Assembly: GCA_019358895.1 (NCBI GenBank)
Contig: JAHHIG010000004.1
Location: 186,001 to 250,000 of the forward strand
DNA length: 64,000 nt
Reading direction: 5' to 3'
Source of the DNA: Tildeniella nuda ZEHNDER 1965/U140
GTDB taxonomy: Bacteria > Cyanobacteriota > Cyanobacteriia > Leptolyngbyales > Leptolyngbyaceae
This document shows positions 61,962 to 64,000 of the stretch, piece by piece (the stretch's first letter is position 1; every line of letters begins with the position of its first letter). A program made the translations under genes and the position numbers. Below the pieces are notes generated by a model. It was not told the DNA's origin and did no database searches. It saw only the letters and a list, made by a program, of their open reading frames with translations.

Positions 61962-64000
61962 CTACACGCCTTCTTTGACTGGGAAGCGATCGATCAGACG
62001 AATCGCACGATTGGCGTTGGTCTTAAGCTCGTTAGGCGCATGAGGGACATGCGGAATCTGCGAGAGAAAATCCAAAGTGCGACGCAGAATACGGACGACA
62101 TCGCCTTCGTCGAAACTGGTGTTGGAGCAGAGTTCTGCCCATTCCACGCCCAGAGACCATTGCTCTACGAGACTAACCATCTCATGCTCCAACCAGACAG
62201 GCGGCATTTCAAATTCTTGCTGAGGATGTTTTTCTCTCAGCTTGTGTTGTTGCTTTCGCTGCACCTGAAACAAGAGACGACGAATGCCTCGCAAGCCTCC
62301 CAGGGCGTCTTCCACTTCACTTGAAAGGTCGTAGCGTGTCCAGCTATCCGGGCGCGACACTTCGGTCACAAGAGCCGCACAGGCGGTTGCCAGATGGTGT
62401 GGATCGAGATGGTCGAGTTCGCCAGACATGAGCGCCAAACCGAGCCACAGTTCGTTATCGCCCCGAATTGCGGCAGTTGCCTCTCCTAATGGAGTGGGTA
62501 ATAAACCTTCGAGACTGCCAAAATGTTGCAGGCTTTCGATGAGGCTGAGAAAAACGTCCCAGCGCCACTGCGACTGCCGATCGAGCTTTGCCCTGCGATC
62601 GGCAATCTCAGTTTGTACCGCACTGATGCGCTTTTGCCGCTTGAGAATGGTCACGCGGTTGCCCCAGCCGTTCACTGGATGAGCGTCGATTTGCTGCTGT
62701 ACGGCTCCCATCCGCTGGAGCTGCTCATACACTTCGGGCGCTTCATCTACGGGCGACGGTACCGGAGGAATCTGACGGGCGATCGCGGCTGTCACATCAC
62801 TGCCTGATTTCATCTGTCCTGGTTTGAGCGGCATCTCCGGCGGTGGAGCCAGGTGATCCACGCCACTGAGTCGGGGAATTTCGCCCCGTAGCCCGACGAC
62901 ATCGCTGACTGTCACGACGTACCAGCGGTTGTCTTTGCCCAAGCAGATTAAGTAGGGAAACTGTCCCGAACCAGGAACCTTCATGACCAGTGCCGCAGGC
63001 AGCGGTTGGGCAACGGGCACATTGACACCTTTAAGGCTTAGAACCGTACCCGCGATCGCAAACGACAGCGCAACAGGCAAATCGCCCGCCTGCATTTCTC
63101 TCGCCTGGTCTTGCAAAATCTTGAGCAAGCGCCGTTCTTCTTTCAAACGCTCTTGCAGCTTTTCGTACTGCGCCAGTAGATCCCAATCCACGCCGTCTAG
63201 CTGCGATCGCAGTTGGGCGTGTTCGGCTTCGAGGTGAGCGATCGCGTCTTGCTGGGGACGCAGATAGAGCGTAGATAGATACTGCCCAAAACTGCGCTCC
63301 ACTAGCTCTTTTGCTTCCTCCAGCGTGTGAGTTTGCAGCAAATTCAGCACCATACCGTAGCTGGGCGTAAACTGGCTCACCAACGGATCAGCGCCTACCG
63401 TCGTCAAATACGCCGCTTCCCGTGCCCCTTCAAACGGCGTTTGTACCGTGACTACGTGCCCCTGACTATCCATCCCGCGTCTTCCCGCTCGTCCTGCCAT
63501 TTGGAGGAACTCAGAAGCGTTCAACAGGCGATGACCCAGATCGGTGCGCTTGGACAGGCTGGAAATGACGGTCGTGCGCGCTGGCATGTTGATACCCGCC
63601 GCCAGTGTTTCGGTAGCAAACACGACTTTGATCAATCCCTGCTGGAAGAGTTCTTCGACCAATCCTTTCCAGGCAGGCAAAATCCCTGCGTGGTGCGCCG
63701 CAATGCCCTGATACAGCGGCTCGATTTGTCCTACCCGTCCCGCTTCAGGGTTTAGTGCCAGAAAGGCATCGATCTGGGTACGCAACTGAGCGGCTTCTGC
63801 CTCATTCACCATTGACAGCGGCGCATCGCTCACCGTTGCGACTGCCTGATCGCAGCCCCGCCGACTGAAGATGAAGTAGATGGCGGGCAGCATGTCCTTT
63901 TGGCGCAGTTGGCTCAGCACAAATGCCAAATTGGGGCTTTCCTGTCGGGGTCCTCGCTTGTTGCTACCGGGAGCGCCTTTGCCGCCCTTGAGTTTGAGAC
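61962..64000 (-). CDS. Ski2/Mtr4-like DEAD-box RNA helicase (5' part outside window)
   Basis: The frame stays open through the window end (KLKGGKGAPGSNKRGPRQES precedes the track start at 63929, which is a TTG), so the N-terminal ATPase domain is missing here. The visible part contains the second RecA domain: IYFIFSRRGCDQAV, IAAHHAGILPAWKGLVEELFQ, VVFATETLAAGINMPARTTV and motif VI FLQMAGRAGRRGMDSQG. The C-terminal 400 residues are helical, with an arch-like and DSHCT-like end (VSLVEQWSLGVEWAELCSNTSFDEGDVVRILRRTLDFLSQI). Such helicases act on structured RNA in processing or decay. Confidence 0.9.
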   Translation of the reverse strand, partial: LKLKGGKGAPGSNKRGPRQESPNLAFVLSQLRQKDMLPAIYFIFSRRGCDQAVATVSDAPLSMVNEAEAAQLRTQIDAFLALNPEAGRVGQIEPLYQGIAAHHAGILPAWKGLVEELFQQGLIKVVFATETLAAGINMPARTTVISSLSKRTDLGHRLLNASEFLQMAGRAGRRGMDSQGHVVTVQTPFEGAREAAYLTTVGADPLVSQFTPSYGMVLNLLQTHTLEEAKELVERSFGQYLSTLYLRPQQDAIAHLEAEHAQLRSQLDGVDWDLLAQYEKLQERLKEERRLLKILQDQAREMQAGDLPVALSFAIAGTVLSLKGVNVPVAQPLPAALVMKVPGSGQFPYLICLGKDNRWYVVTVSDVVGLRGEIPRLSGVDHLAPPPEMPLKPGQMKSGSDVTAAIARQIPPVPSPVDEAPEVYEQLQRMGAVQQQIDAHPVNGWGNRVTILKRQKRISAVQTEIADRRAKLDRQSQWRWDVFLSLIESLQHFGSLEGLLPTPLGEATAAIRGDNELWLGLALMSGELDHLDPHHLATACAALVTEVSRPDSWTRYDLSSEVEDALGGLRGIRRLLFQVQRKQQHKLREKHPQQEFEMPPVWLEHEMVSLVEQWSLGVEWAELCSNTSFDEGDVVRILRRTLDFLSQIPHVPHAPNELKTNANRAIRLIDRFPVKEGV

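Overview
The window is cyanobacterial chromosome, most likely from a filamentous, Leptolyngbya/Oscillatoriales-like organism. Evidence seen here: very frequent GCGATCGC-type (HIP1) octamers, a photosystem II gene (psbI), a phycobiliprotein lyase (cpcS), a plant-type ferredoxin (petF), a biliverdin reductase (bvdR), the folD-crtE-PAP2 gene order, a hormogonium-polysaccharide-type glycosyltransferase and many heptanucleotide tandem repeats. I saw no rRNA, tRNA, CRISPR array, phage genes or transposase gene. The first and last genes are cut by the window edges.

Layout. 0-5.2 kb: an envelope operon (outer-membrane barrel, beta-helix/OmpA protein, DUF11 surface protein). 5.3-16.5 kb: pseudouridine synthase, map, gmd, cpcS, a conserved hypothetical, a large LptD-like protein, psbI and two glycosyltransferases. 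16.8-26.6 kb: DUF1499 protein, a TPR solenoid of about 26 repeats, sucrose-phosphate phosphatase, an AT-rich SUKH-like gene, ruvA, an oxidative-stress pair (sulfiredoxin, Dps), an HTH/GrpE-like regulator, a SpoIID protein and petF. 27-36 kb: CHRD protein and bvdR, then a six-gene minus-strand block (AraC, aldehyde dehydrogenase, UbiD-type decarboxylase, SnoaL, alpha/beta hydrolase, NADP reductase) bounded by bvdR on one side and a broken bvdR-like 3' tail on the other. 36-48 kb: PAS/GAF protein, ffh, transporter, LapA, a tiny membrane ORF, scpA, a GDP-mannose pyrophosphorylase-like enzyme, mtnA, an ECF sigma factor and an NTF2-like protein. 48-64 kb: type IA topoisomerase, Rieske oxygenase, malic enzyme, an EACC1-TIR conflict protein, DUF2993, PAP2-crtE-folD, a lipoprotein, a Nudix enzyme, a diguanylate cyclase and a Ski2-like helicase.

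The most unusual content is repetitive. At least four families of small, non-coding, inverted-repeat-ended elements (A-D below) are present, several with clear target-site duplications. Two TA-flanked families (A and B) sit so that the TA of the target plus the first element base form the TAG stop codon of the neighbouring gene in four of five copies. A heptanucleotide repeat (GGTCAGC) is scattered through intergenic DNA and has entered two genes in its stop-free orientation, where it encodes the heptapeptide SAVSGQ(R/Q). Because 7 is not a multiple of 3, any one-unit change would shift the frame of those genes.

Functional threads: GDP-mannose supply and use (manC-like, gmd, two glycosyltransferases), envelope biogenesis (LptD-like, DUF11/OmpA operon, SpoIID, LapA, PAP2), redox and stress (srx, dps, petF), pigment metabolism (cpcS, bvdR, crtE, psbI) and a possibly imported aldehyde/aromatic-acid catabolic block. 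All functional assignments come from reading motifs by eye; no database search was run.
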